A DNA stretch of 64,000 nucleotides from Nitrospirillum amazonense (GTDB lineage Bacteria > Pseudomonadota > Alphaproteobacteria > Azospirillales > Azospirillaceae), in NCBI RefSeq assembly GCF_007828035.1, contig NZ_VITV01000008.1, forward strand, positions 1 through 64,000. Direction: 5' to 3'. The notes below the pieces were generated by a model, which was not told the DNA's origin, ran no database searches, and was given only the letters and a program-made list of their open reading frames with translations. Below are positions 1 to 8,956 of this stretch, in pieces; position 1 is the first letter of the stretch; the number at the start of each line of letters is the position of its first letter. A program made the position numbers and the translations under genes.

Positions 1-596
1 GATTTGATGTCGTCGCCGATGATGGGCAGGTTGCGGGCCTTGAAGCGGTCGGCGAAGGCTTTGTCGCTGGCGATGAACACCGGCATGTTGTTGATGAAGG
101 CGACGCCGGCCTCCAGCGCGCATTCCGCGTAGAAGCGGGCGGCCTGTTCGGAGCCCACGGGCATGTAGTTCAGCAGGACCTCGGCGCCGGTGCGCTTCAG
201 CTCGGCGACGATCTCCTCCTTGCTCAGCTCGGCCGCGTCGGCGCGCACGAAGGTGCGGTCTTCCGAATAGTCCGCCATGTGGTCGGAGATGCCGTCCAGC
301 ACCTGGCCCATCTTGACGGTCACGCCGCTGTCGGGAATGTCGGCCTGGAAAACCTTGGTGCAGTTGGGCTTGGCGAAGATGGCGCGATGGACGTCGGTGC
401 CCACCTTGCGCGCGTCCACGTCGAACGCGGCGACGACCGCGATGTCGCAGGGCAGGAAGCCCCCGATCTCACGATGCATCAGACCAACCACACCGTCGCG
501 GCAGCGCTCAGGGGTGTAGTAATGAATGCCCTGGATCAGCGCGCTCGCACAGTTTCCGATGCCTGCGATGGCAATACGGATTTTGGCCCTCTGCAT
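1..596 (-). CDS. ino1: Inositol-3-phosphate synthase, N-terminal part (truncated by window edge)
   Basis: About 198 N-terminal residues are visible; the C-terminus lies left of the window. The protein starts MQRAKIRIAIAGIGNCASAL, a Rossmann NAD-binding start with the GxGNCAS signature of myo-inositol-1-phosphate synthases, and continues with the family segments LIQGIHYY and LLNYMPVGSEQAA. Family role: NAD-dependent isomerisation of glucose 6-phosphate to 1L-myo-inositol 1-phosphate, the committed step to inositol. The start is the ATG at 594-596, with AGG about 11 bases upstream. It is divergent from the ceramide-type acyl-ligase gene at 914. Most proteobacteria lack this enzyme; in lipid-gene contexts it can supply inositol phosphate head groups. 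Family assignment is firm; the link to the neighbouring lipid genes is inference. Confidence 0.9.
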   Translation of the reverse strand, partial: MQRAKIRIAIAGIGNCASALIQGIHYYTPERCRDGVVGLMHREIGGFLPCDIAVVAAFDVDARKVGTDVHRAIFAKPNCTKVFQADIPDSGVTVKMGQVLDGISDHMADYSEDRTFVRADAAELSKEEIVAELKRTGAEVLLNYMPVGSEQAARFYAECALEAGVAFINNMPVFIASDKAFADRFKARNLPIIGDDIK

Positions 597-913
597 GACG
601 TAACCTGTGAGTTGCTAGTTGCAAAAAAACTTCGGCACCCCGCCGGACCTCGGTCACAGACCGTGCCATCGTGTCCGCGCTAAGGAGCTTGGCATGTACA
701 GGTAACGATAGCGCATGACATAGATCGGAAACAGCATTGACATTAACCTGCAAAGCCACTTGCCCATCTACCGGGGCGCCGGGCCGGCCACAAGCGCCGC
801 GTTCGGCGCATCAGCCTCAACGACGGCACATTTGCCTTTCTGTCATCAATTTGCATACCTGTTTTCAAATCCCCTCGGCGTAAAGCCATAGAGAGTTAGG
901 GTTACACGTAAAA
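597..913. other. Divergent intergenic region between ino1 and the acyl-AMP ligase gene
   Basis: A 317-bp region with no convincing coding content on either strand. It must hold the promoters of both divergent genes. A TTGACA hexamer lies at 737-742 on the plus strand, but no good -10 follows at 17 bp, so I do not call a promoter. There is no acyl carrier protein gene here, although the Caulobacter ceramide cluster has one near this ligase. Confidence 0.5.
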
Positions 914-2668
914 ATGACGTCTCCGACGCCCTCCCACCATCCCGGGCTCCCGACTCGCCATGCGGATTTCCTGTCCGTGGCCGACGCGCTGGATTACGCC
1001 GCCCAGGGCCCTACGGGTTACAATTTCTATTCCGGCAAGGGTGTCCTCAGCGAGGCCTTGCCCTACGCCACGCTGCGGGAGCAGGCGATCGATCTGGCCC
1101 GCCGCCTGTTGGGCATAGGCCTGGAACCCGGCGACCGCGTCGGCCTGATCGCGGAAAGTGATGGTGATTTCGTCCGCGCCTTCTTCGCGTGCCAATACGC
1201 CCGGCTGGTACCGGCGCCCATGCCACTGCCCTCGGCGTTCGGCGGCAAGGATACCTACATCGCCCATATCCGGCGCATGCTGGAAAGCTGCGGTGCCATC
1301 GCCGCCTTCGGGCCGGCCATGCTCAACGACTGGCTGGCCCAGTCGGTGGAGGGCCTGGACCTCAAGATTTCCGGCACCTTGGCCCTGCTGGACGACGTGG
1401 CGCCGTACGCCGGCGACCTGCCGGCACAGTCCGCCGACAGCATCAGCTACCTGCAATTCTCATCGGGCAGCACACGCTTCCCCATGGGCGTCGCCGTGAC
1501 GCAGCGCGCCTTCCTCAGCAATGCCGCCCACGTGGGCCGCACCGGCCTGGCCATCGACGACGGCGACCGCTGCATTTCCTGGCTACCCTTTTACCATGAC
1601 ATGGGCCTGGTCGGATTCCTGCTGATCCCCATGGCGTGCCAGGTGTCGGTGGACACGCTGCCCACCCGGGAATTCGCCCGCCGCCCCCTGATGTGGCTGG
1701 ATCTCATCAGCCGCAACCGCGGCACCATCTCCTACAGCCCATCCTTCGGGTATGAGTTGTGCGCCCGCCGGGCGGAGACGTTGTCGACCGAGGGGATCGA
1801 CCTTTCCAGCTGGCGCAGCGCCGGCATCGGCGGCGACATGATTCGTCCGCATGTGCTGGCCAACTTCGCGTCGCGCTTCGCCGCCAACGGCTTCGACGCC
1901 CGCGCCTTCGTGCCCAGCTACGGCATGGCCGAGGCGACGCTAGCCCTGAACTTCACGCCCAAGGGCCAGGGCGTGCGCCACGACGTGGTCGACAGCATCC
2001 TGCTGGAGAGGGAACACCGCGCTGTGCCGGCCGCGCCCGGCGCCGAACGCAGCCGCACTTTCGTGCTCTGCGGCCACATCCTGCCCGACCACACCATCGA
2101 GGTGCGCGACGGCGCCGGCCAGCCGCAGCCGCCGCGCCACGTCGGGCGTATCTTCGTCCGCGGTCCCAGCCTGATGAGCGGCTATTTCGACGCACCGGAG
2201 GAAACCGCCCGGGTCCTGGACGAGGACGGCTGGCTGGATACCGGCGACCTGGGCTACCTGCTGGATGACCAGATCGTCCTGACCGGGCGGGCCAAGGACC
2301 TGATCATCGTCAACGGCCGCAATCTGTGGCCGCAGGATCTGGAGTGGACGGCGGAGGCGGAAATCACCGCCCTGCGCAGCGGCGACGTCGCGGTCTTCTC
2401 CGTCGACAGCGGTGACGAGGAAGAGGTAGTGGCGCTGGTGCAGTGCCGCAGCCAGGACCAGGCCGCACGGGACGCCTTGGCCGGCGAAATCAGCCAGGTC
2501 TTCCGCAGCCGCTATGGTGTGCTGGTCCGCGTTGTCCTGGTGCCGCCGCACAGCCTGCCGCAGACCACGTCGGGCAAGCTCAGCCGCAGCCGGGCGAAGG
2601 CTCTGTATCAGGCGGGCGACATGCCCATCCTGGGCGTCTCCGCGCCGGTGGAGCCCGTCCCGGCATGA
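914..2668 (+). CDS. aasR: Fatty acyl-AMP ligase / acyl-ACP synthetase of the ceramide pathway (AasR-like)
   Basis: A 584-residue member of the adenylate-forming superfamily, fatty-acyl-AMP-ligase type. Visible motifs: the phosphate-binding loop [15 protein letters not shown] (about 179-193), [11 protein letters not shown] (about 222), SYGMAEATL (about 335), GDLGYL (about 444), [13 protein letters not shown] (about 457), and the C-terminal catalytic-lysine region TTSGKLSRS (about 550). It is expected to activate a fatty acid as acyl-AMP and pass it to an acyl carrier protein. The ATG at 914 is the only sensible start. The stop overlaps the start of the next gene (ATGA, 2665-2668), so the two are translationally coupled. 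The neighbouring reductase and ceramide synthase-like genes point to a job in bacterial ceramide synthesis, as reported for aasR in Caulobacter. The adenylating family is certain; the substrate is inferred from context. Confidence 0.78.
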   Translation: MTSPTPSHHPGLPTRHADFLSVADALDYAAQGPTGYNFYSGKGVLSEALPYATLREQAIDLARRLLGIGLEPGDRVGLIAESDGDFVRAFFACQYARLVPAPMPLPSAFGGKDTYIAHIRRMLESCGAIAAFGPAMLNDWLAQSVEGLDLKISGTLALLDDVAPYAGDLPAQSADSISYLQFSSGSTRFPMGVAVTQRAFLSNAAHVGRTGLAIDDGDRCISWLPFYHDMGLVGFLLIPMACQVSVDTLPTREFARRPLMWLDLISRNRGTISYSPSFGYELCARRAETLSTEGIDLSSWRSAGIGGDMIRPHVLANFASRFAANGFDARAFVPSYGMAEATLALNFTPKGQGVRHDVVDSILLEREHRAVPAAPGAERSRTFVLCGHILPDHTIEVRDGAGQPQPPRHVGRIFVRGPSLMSGYFDAPEETARVLDEDGWLDTGDLGYLLDDQIVLTGRAKDLIIVNGRNLWPQDLEWTAEAEITALRSGDVAVFSVDSGDEEEVVALVQCRSQDQAARDALAGEISQVFRSRYGVLVRVVLVPPHSLPQTTSGKLSRSRAKALYQAGDMPILGVSAPVEPVPA

Positions 2669-3630
2669 ACGGGCGGCCCATCGTCGCTGTCACGGGCGCG
2701 ACGGGCTTTCTCGGGCTGCATCTGGTCGCCACCCTGGCGCGGTCGGGCGCACGGTTGCGGATATTGGCCCGCCGGCCGCCGGACCACCCGTTCTGGGCTG
2801 GCCTGACCTTCGAGACCGTCCGGGGCGGGCTGGAGGACCCCGATGCTTTGGCGCGGCTGGCCGAGGGGGCGCAGGTGCTGATCCACGCCGCCGGCCTGAT
2901 CAAAGCGCCGGACCGGAACGCCTTCATGGCAACCAACCGGGACGGCACCGCCCGGATGGCATCGACATTGCGCCGCCTGGCGCCCCAGGCCCACCTCATC
3001 GTCGTCTCCTCCCTGGCTGCGCGTGAGCCGCAGCTGTCGGACTACGCGGCCAGCAAGCGGGCGGGTGAGGAGGCGGCACACCAGGCTTATGCGGATGCGC
3101 CGGGGCAACTGGCCGTCCTGCGCCCGCCCATGATCTACGGTCCCTGGGACCGGGAGACGCTGACGATTTTCAGAACGGCGTCACGGCCGATCATCCCGCT
3201 GGTGAGCGACGGGCGCCTGGCAGCGGTCCACGTCAGCGACGCGGCCGGGGCCTTGAGCGCTATCGCGACCGGCACCGGGGCCCCCTGTGGCGGCACCTAC
3301 GCCTTGGCCGACACCGAGCCGGCCGGGTATGCCATGGCCGAGATGATGCGGCAGGCCGCCCTGGCCGTGCGCGGCGACGCGCGGCCCCGATTCCTGCGGG
3401 TGCCCAGCCGCCTGCTGCTGGCGGCCGGACAGGCCTCATCCTGGTGGGGAAGGGTGCGCGGCGCCGCCCCCATATTCACCACGGGCAAGGCGCGGGAGAT
3501 CCTGCACCCCGACTGGACGGTCACGCCCGACGAGTTGCTGCCCGCAGCGGTATACCAGCCCGCCGTAAGCCTGGCGCAAGGGTTCCGCGACACCGTCGGC
3601 TGGTACAGGTCTGCCGGCTGGCTGCCGTAA
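2665..3630 (+). CDS. cerR: NAD(P)-dependent epimerase/reductase, CerR-like ceramide reductase
   Basis: A 321-residue extended short-chain dehydrogenase. The N-terminus has a GATGFLG Rossmann glycine motif (about 10-16), then VVSSLAA and a YAASKRAG catalytic YxxxK motif (about 124-131), then the RPPMIYGP segment typical of epimerase-like reductases. The C-terminal [10 protein letters not shown] stretch resembles the reductases found in alphaproteobacterial sphingolipid clusters. CerR is thought to reduce the 3-oxo group of 3-oxo-ceramide. Start ATG 2665 overlaps the ligase stop; an upstream extension of the frame runs inside the ligase gene and is not used. It converges on the ceramide synthase-like gene with only 6 bp between stops. 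The reductase fold is certain; the CerR role rests on neighbours. Confidence 0.72.
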   Translation: MNGRPIVAVTGATGFLGLHLVATLARSGARLRILARRPPDHPFWAGLTFETVRGGLEDPDALARLAEGAQVLIHAAGLIKAPDRNAFMATNRDGTARMASTLRRLAPQAHLIVVSSLAAREPQLSDYAASKRAGEEAAHQAYADAPGQLAVLRPPMIYGPWDRETLTIFRTASRPIIPLVSDGRLAAVHVSDAAGALSAIATGTGAPCGGTYALADTEPAGYAMAEMMRQAALAVRGDARPRFLRVPSRLLLAAGQASSWWGRVRGAAPIFTTGKAREILHPDWTVTPDELLPAAVYQPAVSLAQGFRDTVGWYRSAGWLP

Positions 3631-3636
3631 GCCGTT

Positions 3637-4767
3637 TCAGAGCGCCTTCTCATAGATGCGGTAGGTTTTGTAGGCCACGCCGCCCAGGCTTTCGTTGATG
3701 CGGCGCATGGGCATGTTGTTCTCCAGAATCCACGACAGCTCGATGTGCTGGAAGCCCATGGCCGCCGCGTCGGTGCGCACGGCGTCGATCAGCAGGAAGG
3801 GCAGCAGGCTGCCGATCATGCCCTGGGACGCGGCCTTGCGGATGCCCATCAGCGGCACGCGCGCGGTCTTGAGGCCGGCGACCTTCAGCCGCCACAGCAG
3901 CTTGGCCCAGCCCAGGGGCAGCAGCTTGCCGTTCAGGTCGCGGATGGCCTCGTTCAGGTTGGGCAGGCAGACGATGAAGCCGACCGCCTCGCCATCCTGC
4001 TCCACGAACCGCACCAGGCGCGGGTTCAACAAGGGCTTCAGCGACTTGGCCAGATAGTCGGTCTCCACCTCCGTCAGGGGGACGAAGCCCCAATTGTCCC
4101 GCCAAGCGTCGTTGAAGATGGAGGTGACGGCCTTGATCTCGTCATCGTAGCGCTTGAAGTCCATGCGCCGTACCGTGACGCCCTTGGGCAACGGCCGGTC
4201 GATCAGGCGGCGGGCGCCGGCGGGCAGATCCTTGGTGATGTCGTAAAGATAGGCGTAGACGTCCTTTTCCTTGCGCAGGCCCTGCTCTTCCAGGCGGGGG
4301 CCCAGGTAGGGCTTGTCGTGCCCCATGAGCAGCATGGGCGGCGTGCCGAAGCCGTCGACCAGCAGGCCGATCTCCTCATTGATGTTGAGGTTCAGCGGGC
4401 CCTGCATGCGAGTCATGTCGCGGGCCCGTAGCCAGTCGGCGGCCACGTCCAGCAGGGCCTTGATGATTGCCGGATCGTCCTCCGCGGCGATCAGGCCGAA
4501 CTGCCCGGTCCCGTCCGGCCGCAACTCCAAGGCGTGATGGTCGATCTGGGCGCTGATCCGACCCACGTCCCGGCCGTCCTTCCGGGCCAGCCAGAACTGC
4601 ACGTCGGCGTGGCCGAAGAAGGGGTTCTTGGCCGTCAGCGCCTCCTTACGCTCCAGATGCAGCGGCGCGATGTAGTGCGGATCGTCCTTGTGCAGCCTTT
4701 CGGGCAGGCGGATGAAACGGTCGAGAAGGGCGGGCCCCGTCACGGGGACAATGTCGATCGCGGTCAC
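3637..4767 (-). CDS. bcerS: Bacterial ceramide synthase-like GNAT acyltransferase (bCerS)
   Basis: A 376-residue protein that starts MTAIDIVPVTGPALLDRFI and carries KNPFFGHADVQFWLARKDGR and VGRISAQID near the N-terminus, NINEEIGLLVDGF in the middle and RRINESLGG near the C-terminus. This is the alphaproteobacterial family often mis-annotated as dATP pyrophosphohydrolase. In Caulobacter it was shown to be the GNAT-fold enzyme that N-acylates the sphingoid base (bCerS). The start codon is GTG at 4765-4767, overlapping the stop of the upstream hydroxylase gene (GTGA), so translation is coupled. With the aasR-cerR pair facing it, it supports a ceramide pathway. Serine palmitoyltransferase is not in this window. 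Confidence 0.78.
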   Translation of the reverse strand: MTAIDIVPVTGPALLDRFIRLPERLHKDDPHYIAPLHLERKEALTAKNPFFGHADVQFWLARKDGRDVGRISAQIDHHALELRPDGTGQFGLIAAEDDPAIIKALLDVAADWLRARDMTRMQGPLNLNINEEIGLLVDGFGTPPMLLMGHDKPYLGPRLEEQGLRKEKDVYAYLYDITKDLPAGARRLIDRPLPKGVTVRRMDFKRYDDEIKAVTSIFNDAWRDNWGFVPLTEVETDYLAKSLKPLLNPRLVRFVEQDGEAVGFIVCLPNLNEAIRDLNGKLLPLGWAKLLWRLKVAGLKTARVPLMGIRKAASQGMIGSLLPFLLIDAVRTDAAAMGFQHIELSWILENNMPMRRINESLGGVAYKTYRIYEKAL

Positions 4768-5555
4768 GAGGCCGCACCACCTGTTTCAGAAGTTGCGAAC
4801 GCGGTTGGCGGACGATCACGCGGCGGCGAGCCGGTTACCTCCATCACCCAGGGATAACGGCGGGCCTCGTCAAGGTCATAGCCGAGGTTGAAGACCGTGG
4901 CGCTTTTCGGGCAGTCGCGGGCCGAGGCGAAATAGGTGCCGAACAGCCGGTCGGGCGTGAAGCTGACGATACCCAGGTTGGTGTCCTCATTATGGAAATG
5001 ATGGATCAGGTGATCGCGCTTCAGCTTCTGGATGAAGCGGCTCTTGGGCTTGTAGTTCAGGTGCTGGATGCAGTGGATGAATTCATAGACGCAGGTGGTG
5101 GCCAGGCCAGTCGCCAAGGCGGCGCCAGCGGCCGGCCAGCCGCCGACGACATAGCCGACCGGCATGGACACCAGGGCGATAGTCGGCAGCGTGTTGGCGG
5201 GTGAGCCGAACAGGACCTCCAGCAGGTGAGGATCCTGGTGGTGGTCGAAATGGATGCGCTTCCACAGGCTGGCCGACCATTTCATCCGGTACAGCCAGCG
5301 GCCGTGCAGGATGTAGCGATGGATCAGGAACCAGGCCATGGGATAGACGAAGAAAACCGCCAGGACGGCCAGCGCCGGCCCCTGCCAATTCCGCGCCGTG
5401 ACGATGGTGTAGGCTGCGGCGGCCACGGCCAGCAGGCCGTAGATCTGGATCGCCGGATAGGTGAGATACGCCCGCCAGAGATCCGCCAGGGTCATGCGGC
5501 CGAGATCGTAACTGCGCCCATGCCAAGCGCGACCCCAGGCGAGTTTCTGTGCCAT
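4764..5555 (-). CDS. Sterol desaturase / fatty acid hydroxylase family membrane di-iron enzyme
   Basis: 263 residues from the ATG at 5553-5555, preceded by GAGG and AAGGAA; a longer upstream frame exists but its arginine-rich start lacks support. The eight-histidine pattern of the family is present: HRYILH (79-84), HFDHH (102-106), HCIQH (161-165) and HLIHHFH (182-188), among hydrophobic segments near 35-52, 60-80 and 120-155. Members insert a hydroxyl group or double bond into sterols, fatty acids or sphingoid bases using O2 and a di-iron centre. It is coupled to bCerS by a GTGA overlap, so a lipid-tailoring step on the ceramide (2-hydroxylation of the acyl chain or C4-hydroxylation of the base) is the likely job. 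The substrate is not shown by sequence. Confidence 0.82.
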   Translation of the reverse strand: MAQKLAWGRAWHGRSYDLGRMTLADLWRAYLTYPAIQIYGLLAVAAAAYTIVTARNWQGPALAVLAVFFVYPMAWFLIHRYILHGRWLYRMKWSASLWKRIHFDHHQDPHLLEVLFGSPANTLPTIALVSMPVGYVVGGWPAAGAALATGLATTCVYEFIHCIQHLNYKPKSRFIQKLKRDHLIHHFHNEDTNLGIVSFTPDRLFGTYFASARDCPKSATVFNLGYDLDEARRYPWVMEVTGSPPRDRPPTAFATSETGGAAS

Positions 5556-5913
5556 TTCCTTAACCTCAAAGTCCCCAACGCCTTTTACCCATGGCGCCCG
5601 GCCTAGTTCTAGTGATGAATTTGCCGGGGGTAAATCCCCGCATCCATCGCAGCGGCGCCGCATATGCGCTATGGGCGGCATCACAGCCGGCCAGGTTGTG
5701 CGTCGCCGCCGGCTGAGCGGGAGGCTCGCCGGATTGGCTCGGCAATGACCTGGGTGCATGTTGGCGATGGAGGCGTGCTGCGGGGCGCATCAGCTGGGGC
5801 GGCGGTTGGCCGCGCAGGGGGCAGGAGGTCTGGCTGATGGCGCGCCTGCTGATGTGGAAGCACATGCTATGCCGACCGGCGTCCAAGCCGCGTGCCGATT
5901 ACACCGGCACCTC
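5556..5913. other. Intergenic region without a recognisable gene
   Basis: 358 bp between the truncated regulator and the hydroxylase gene, both on the minus strand. Short open frames on both strands have no recognisable protein content. It must include the promoter of the hydroxylase-bCerS pair and the 3' end of the regulator transcript. I searched for a continuation of the regulator's C-terminal repeat domain here and did not see one. Confidence 0.4.
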
Positions 5914-7431
5914 TCAGTATATCAGTTCACTCCCGGAAGGATAAGAGTAACAGAAGCGCGCATGGTTGTAGGCGACGGCTCGCGCTTCGTCCGGCGACTC
6001 CATCTTGGACAATCCATAAACGCGGGTGGTATCGAGTAATCGATAGCGGGCGCCGTGTGGTGTTTCGTGCAGTGCCACCAGCGATTTTGAAACCAGGTTG
6101 GCTAGGATTCTCACCACCGAATGCCTGTCAGAATTATCCCTGTCAGAATTATCAAGGCAGGCGACGGCGATCGCGGCATCCAGGGTGAAGTAACCCACGA
6201 AAATGGAAATTCGACGGAGCACGGCCCGTTCCGGTTCATTCAGTAGTTCGTAACTCCAGTCGAGGGCGGCGCTCAAGGTCTGGAGCCGGAGCGGCGCCGT
6301 CCGCCGGCCTTCCCACAGCAGGCGAAAATGCCCATTCAGAAGGGCCGCCGTTTGCCTGATGCCATAGGCAGGAACACGACCCGCCGCCAGTTCCAGGGCT
6401 AGGGGGATGCCATCGAGCTTGCGACATATTTCGCCGACCAACGGCGTGTCTTCGTCCGACAACTGAAAGCCCAGTTGATTGGCCTGGACACGATCAATGA
6501 AAAACTCCACCGCCGAGTAGCATAATGCGGCTTCACTTGATGAAGGGAGGGTCGGGGGCGGGCACGCCAGCGGAAATAGCCGGAAGACATGTTCCCCTTC
6601 CGCCCTCAACGATTCCCGGCTTGTCGCCAAGATGCTCAGTTCGGGAAGGCAGCTGAATAGCTTTTCCGCGAGGTCGGCAACGAAATCTATGACGTGTTCA
6701 CAGCTATCAAGAATTAACAACATTCTGCGATCGCGGAAAATCGCGAGAAGGTGTTCCAACCGATAATCAACCGGCAAGGAATGTCCGGCGGCCGCAGCAA
6801 TGGCGGCAGGGACCAAAGCGTCGCCGTTGAGGGCGCCGAGTTCGACAAATGCGACACCGTCAGGAAAATATTCGAGAAGGTCGTGGCCCAATTTGACCGC
6901 CAGCGTCGTTTTCCCGATGCCGGGCGGCCCGACCAGCGTCAGGAAGCGGCGAGCCAGCAGTTCGCTGCCGGCGTCCACGACCGTTGCGTCGATGCCGATG
7001 ACGCGGCGCGTTCTAAGCGGGAGCTGGGGCACCTGTACGGCTGTTGCGCCCAGGGGTGCATTGGGAGACGGTGTCGCCGTGGCCGTGAAACAATAGCCGC
7101 GCCCCGCCACAGTCGTAAGGTACCTGCCATCCTGGGCGCTGTCGCCGAGTGCTTTGCGCAGCGCGACGATATGGAACCGCAGGTTCCCTTCTTCGACGAT
7201 CACGCCCGGCCAAACGACACGGGTGAGTTCGGCCTTGCTGACCACTTGGCCGCAGCGTGCGGCCAACGCAAAAAGAACGTCGAGTGCCCGCCCACCCAGC
7301 GGAACGAGCTTGCCATCCCGCTCCAGGCGCCTCTCGGCGCGCGACAGGCGGAAAGGGCCGAAATGCAAGTCGTCACTGGTGCCCTGATCTTCAGGGCTGG
7401 CAACTGCAAGTGGAGATGCGAACGCCATCAT
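5914..7431 (-). CDS. Winged-helix / NB-ARC-type ATPase transcriptional regulator, C-terminally short
   Basis: 505 residues from the ATG at 7431 (GAGGAC just upstream). Residues about 20-115 form an OmpR/CadC-type winged helix (FGPFRLSRAERRLERDGK, then VVWPGVIVEEGNLRFHIVAL and YLTTVAGRGYCF). An NTPase follows: Walker A GPPGIGKTT (about 166-174), Walker B MLLILDSCEHV (about 236), then ILATSRESL and GIPLALELAA, the NB-ARC/AfsR-like signature. Family members usually run on for several hundred residues of helical repeats after the NHARFC-like segment; here the protein ends eleven residues later with YSYPSGSELIY. It therefore lacks the sensing repeat domain and may be a decayed or minimal regulator. 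Base composition is more AT-rich than the flanking lipid genes. Confidence 0.8.
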   Translation of the reverse strand: MMAFASPLAVASPEDQGTSDDLHFGPFRLSRAERRLERDGKLVPLGGRALDVLFALAARCGQVVSKAELTRVVWPGVIVEEGNLRFHIVALRKALGDSAQDGRYLTTVAGRGYCFTATATPSPNAPLGATAVQVPQLPLRTRRVIGIDATVVDAGSELLARRFLTLVGPPGIGKTTLAVKLGHDLLEYFPDGVAFVELGALNGDALVPAAIAAAAGHSLPVDYRLEHLLAIFRDRRMLLILDSCEHVIDFVADLAEKLFSCLPELSILATSRESLRAEGEHVFRLFPLACPPPTLPSSSEAALCYSAVEFFIDRVQANQLGFQLSDEDTPLVGEICRKLDGIPLALELAAGRVPAYGIRQTAALLNGHFRLLWEGRRTAPLRLQTLSAALDWSYELLNEPERAVLRRISIFVGYFTLDAAIAVACLDNSDRDNSDRHSVVRILANLVSKSLVALHETPHGARYRLLDTTRVYGLSKMESPDEARAVAYNHARFCYSYPSGSELIY

Positions 7432-7957
7432 ATTGTCCTCTTGCAGCTTGAGGTAGCATTCGCGGAAATAAAGCTGACACATAGCATGCGCTACATGGGC
7501 CTTGTGGATCGGGCATCCGGAATTTGAATGGGGTGTCAATCAGATGGGCAAGCCTATCAGCTTGGTTTATCAGAAAGATTGAAGCTTATTGGCCGCTTGG
7601 TCTCAAATTGCGGTGGGCGCGGCCGTTAGCTCAAGGCGCACGTGGACGCGGCAACGAAGGCGGCCGCGATAAAACTGGCTATGTCTTCCCGCTCGTGGAC
7701 TGGCTGGTAAAACGGGATACCTCGAAGTGCATATCCATTAGGGCGGTCGGCATCACAGTAGAACGCGGTTGCAGACTTCTCCGGAAAAAGCAAAAGTCGT
7801 CGAAGAAACGCAGATTGGCGTACCGCGGCGTTGGATCCTGTGCATTCCCAAACGCCTGTTTGGAAGCGCAGCAGTAAGATTAATTTTAAATCCGCTCGCT
7901 AAACTTCAACTGATTCCGCCCTGCCATGCGGGCAGGTTCGCGGTAAGGACCCCGTTA
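7432..7957. other. Intergenic region between divergent regulators
   Basis: 526 bp, relatively AT-rich, between the ATPase regulator (minus) and the AraC gene (plus). One open frame (about 117 codons from 7524) has a strongly basic, family-less product and overlaps the regulator's upstream region; I do not call it a gene. Promoters for both divergent regulators should be here, but no clear -35/-10 pair or operator was found. Confidence 0.4.
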
Positions 7958-8896
7958 ATGTCGGCTAAACAATATCAGCAGGCGGTCAATTTCGAGCAGG
8001 CGCGACAGCAGCTCAGCGATCGCCCCTTGCGTGCCACCAGCGCCGGCCGGTTATGGGAAGGTATTTCTTTGGATGAGTATGCCGACTATTATATGGATGG
8101 CAGCCAGTTCATGCCGCCACGCGACCATCATATTGTTACCGTCTCGCTCGGCCGCTCGTCAGACGTTCTGCAAGAACGGCTCGGTAAGACCTTTGAAAGT
8201 CCAAGCCTCTTCGGCGAAGCCACGATGATGCCCGCCGGATATGAAACCCGTTTCCGTGGCCTGTTACCTCGGCATATCAGAATTGGCCTGATGCCGGAGC
8301 AGTTGATAGAAGCAGCTGATGCCTGCAGGCGTATCGGGACAGCATCCAAGCCTCGCTTCCTCAGCAATTTTCGGGTGCGGGATCCGTGGCTCGTTCACAT
8401 GGGCGAAATGCTGTCGCTGGAGTTGGGGCGGGCTCCGCATCCAGCACAAGACCTCCTGATTGAGTCGCTGTCCGTGGCGCTGTCAGTCCACCTGGTCCGC
8501 GGCTACAGTGCCGACGTACATGAAAGCGCCCCGCCTGCGGCGATGCTATCCTCGGCCGCTATGAGACGCGCCTTCGCCTATGTCGAAGATCGGGGGATGG
8601 AGAAGATTTCTCTCGCTGAACTCGCCGAAGCGGCAGGTGTGAACCGGTTTCACCTGGTCAAGATCTTTAAAAAAGAAGTGGGCATGTCTCCAATGAGATA
8701 CTTGGAGCGGTTGAGAATCGAGCGAGCGAAGGAGCTGGTCCGGGCCGCAGAACTGCCGCTTGCGGATATCGCCTACGCGGTAGGCTTTTCCGACCAGAGC
8801 CATTTCACGCGCCGCTTCCGCCATCATGTCGGCTGCACGCCGGCGGCGTATGCGCGGGAGAATGGGCGACGTTTTCTGCCGGTCAACTCCAACTAA
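7958..8896 (+). CDS. AraC-family transcriptional regulator
   Basis: 312 residues from ATG 7958, with AAGGA about 12 bases upstream; an in-frame extension to 7769 is possible but has no ribosome binding site and a non-homologous N-terminus. The C-terminal 100 residues are a classic AraC/XylS double helix-turn-helix: ISLAELAEAAGVNRFHLVKI, then MSPMRYLERLRIERAKELV, then IAYAVGFSDQSHFTRRFRHH. The N-terminal part (residues 1-190) is an effector domain I cannot match to a ligand. It converges on the mdt-like efflux operon and may regulate it, or the divergent region upstream; nothing in the sequence decides. Confidence 0.88.
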   Translation: MSAKQYQQAVNFEQARQQLSDRPLRATSAGRLWEGISLDEYADYYMDGSQFMPPRDHHIVTVSLGRSSDVLQERLGKTFESPSLFGEATMMPAGYETRFRGLLPRHIRIGLMPEQLIEAADACRRIGTASKPRFLSNFRVRDPWLVHMGEMLSLELGRAPHPAQDLLIESLSVALSVHLVRGYSADVHESAPPAAMLSSAAMRRAFAYVEDRGMEKISLAELAEAAGVNRFHLVKIFKKEVGMSPMRYLERLRIERAKELVRAAELPLADIAYAVGFSDQSHFTRRFRHHVGCTPAAYARENGRRFLPVNSN

Positions 8897-8956
8897 CTGA
8901 TTTTATTGTGATGGAAACGACCGTAATGCGCCGCGTCGGCGCGCGATTGATTCCTT

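Noticed and set aside
5566-5886. 106-codon minus-strand frame considered as the lost C-terminus of the NB-ARC regulator
   Set aside because: No helical-repeat pattern; Pro/Arg-rich, unlike the family.
7601-7700. Possible tRNA-like stretch in the 7.5-kb gap
   Set aside because: No cloverleaf, anticodon arm or CCA end could be built.
7524-7877. 117-codon open frame between the two regulators
   Set aside because: Basic, family-less product, no ribosome binding site, overlaps regulator upstream DNA.
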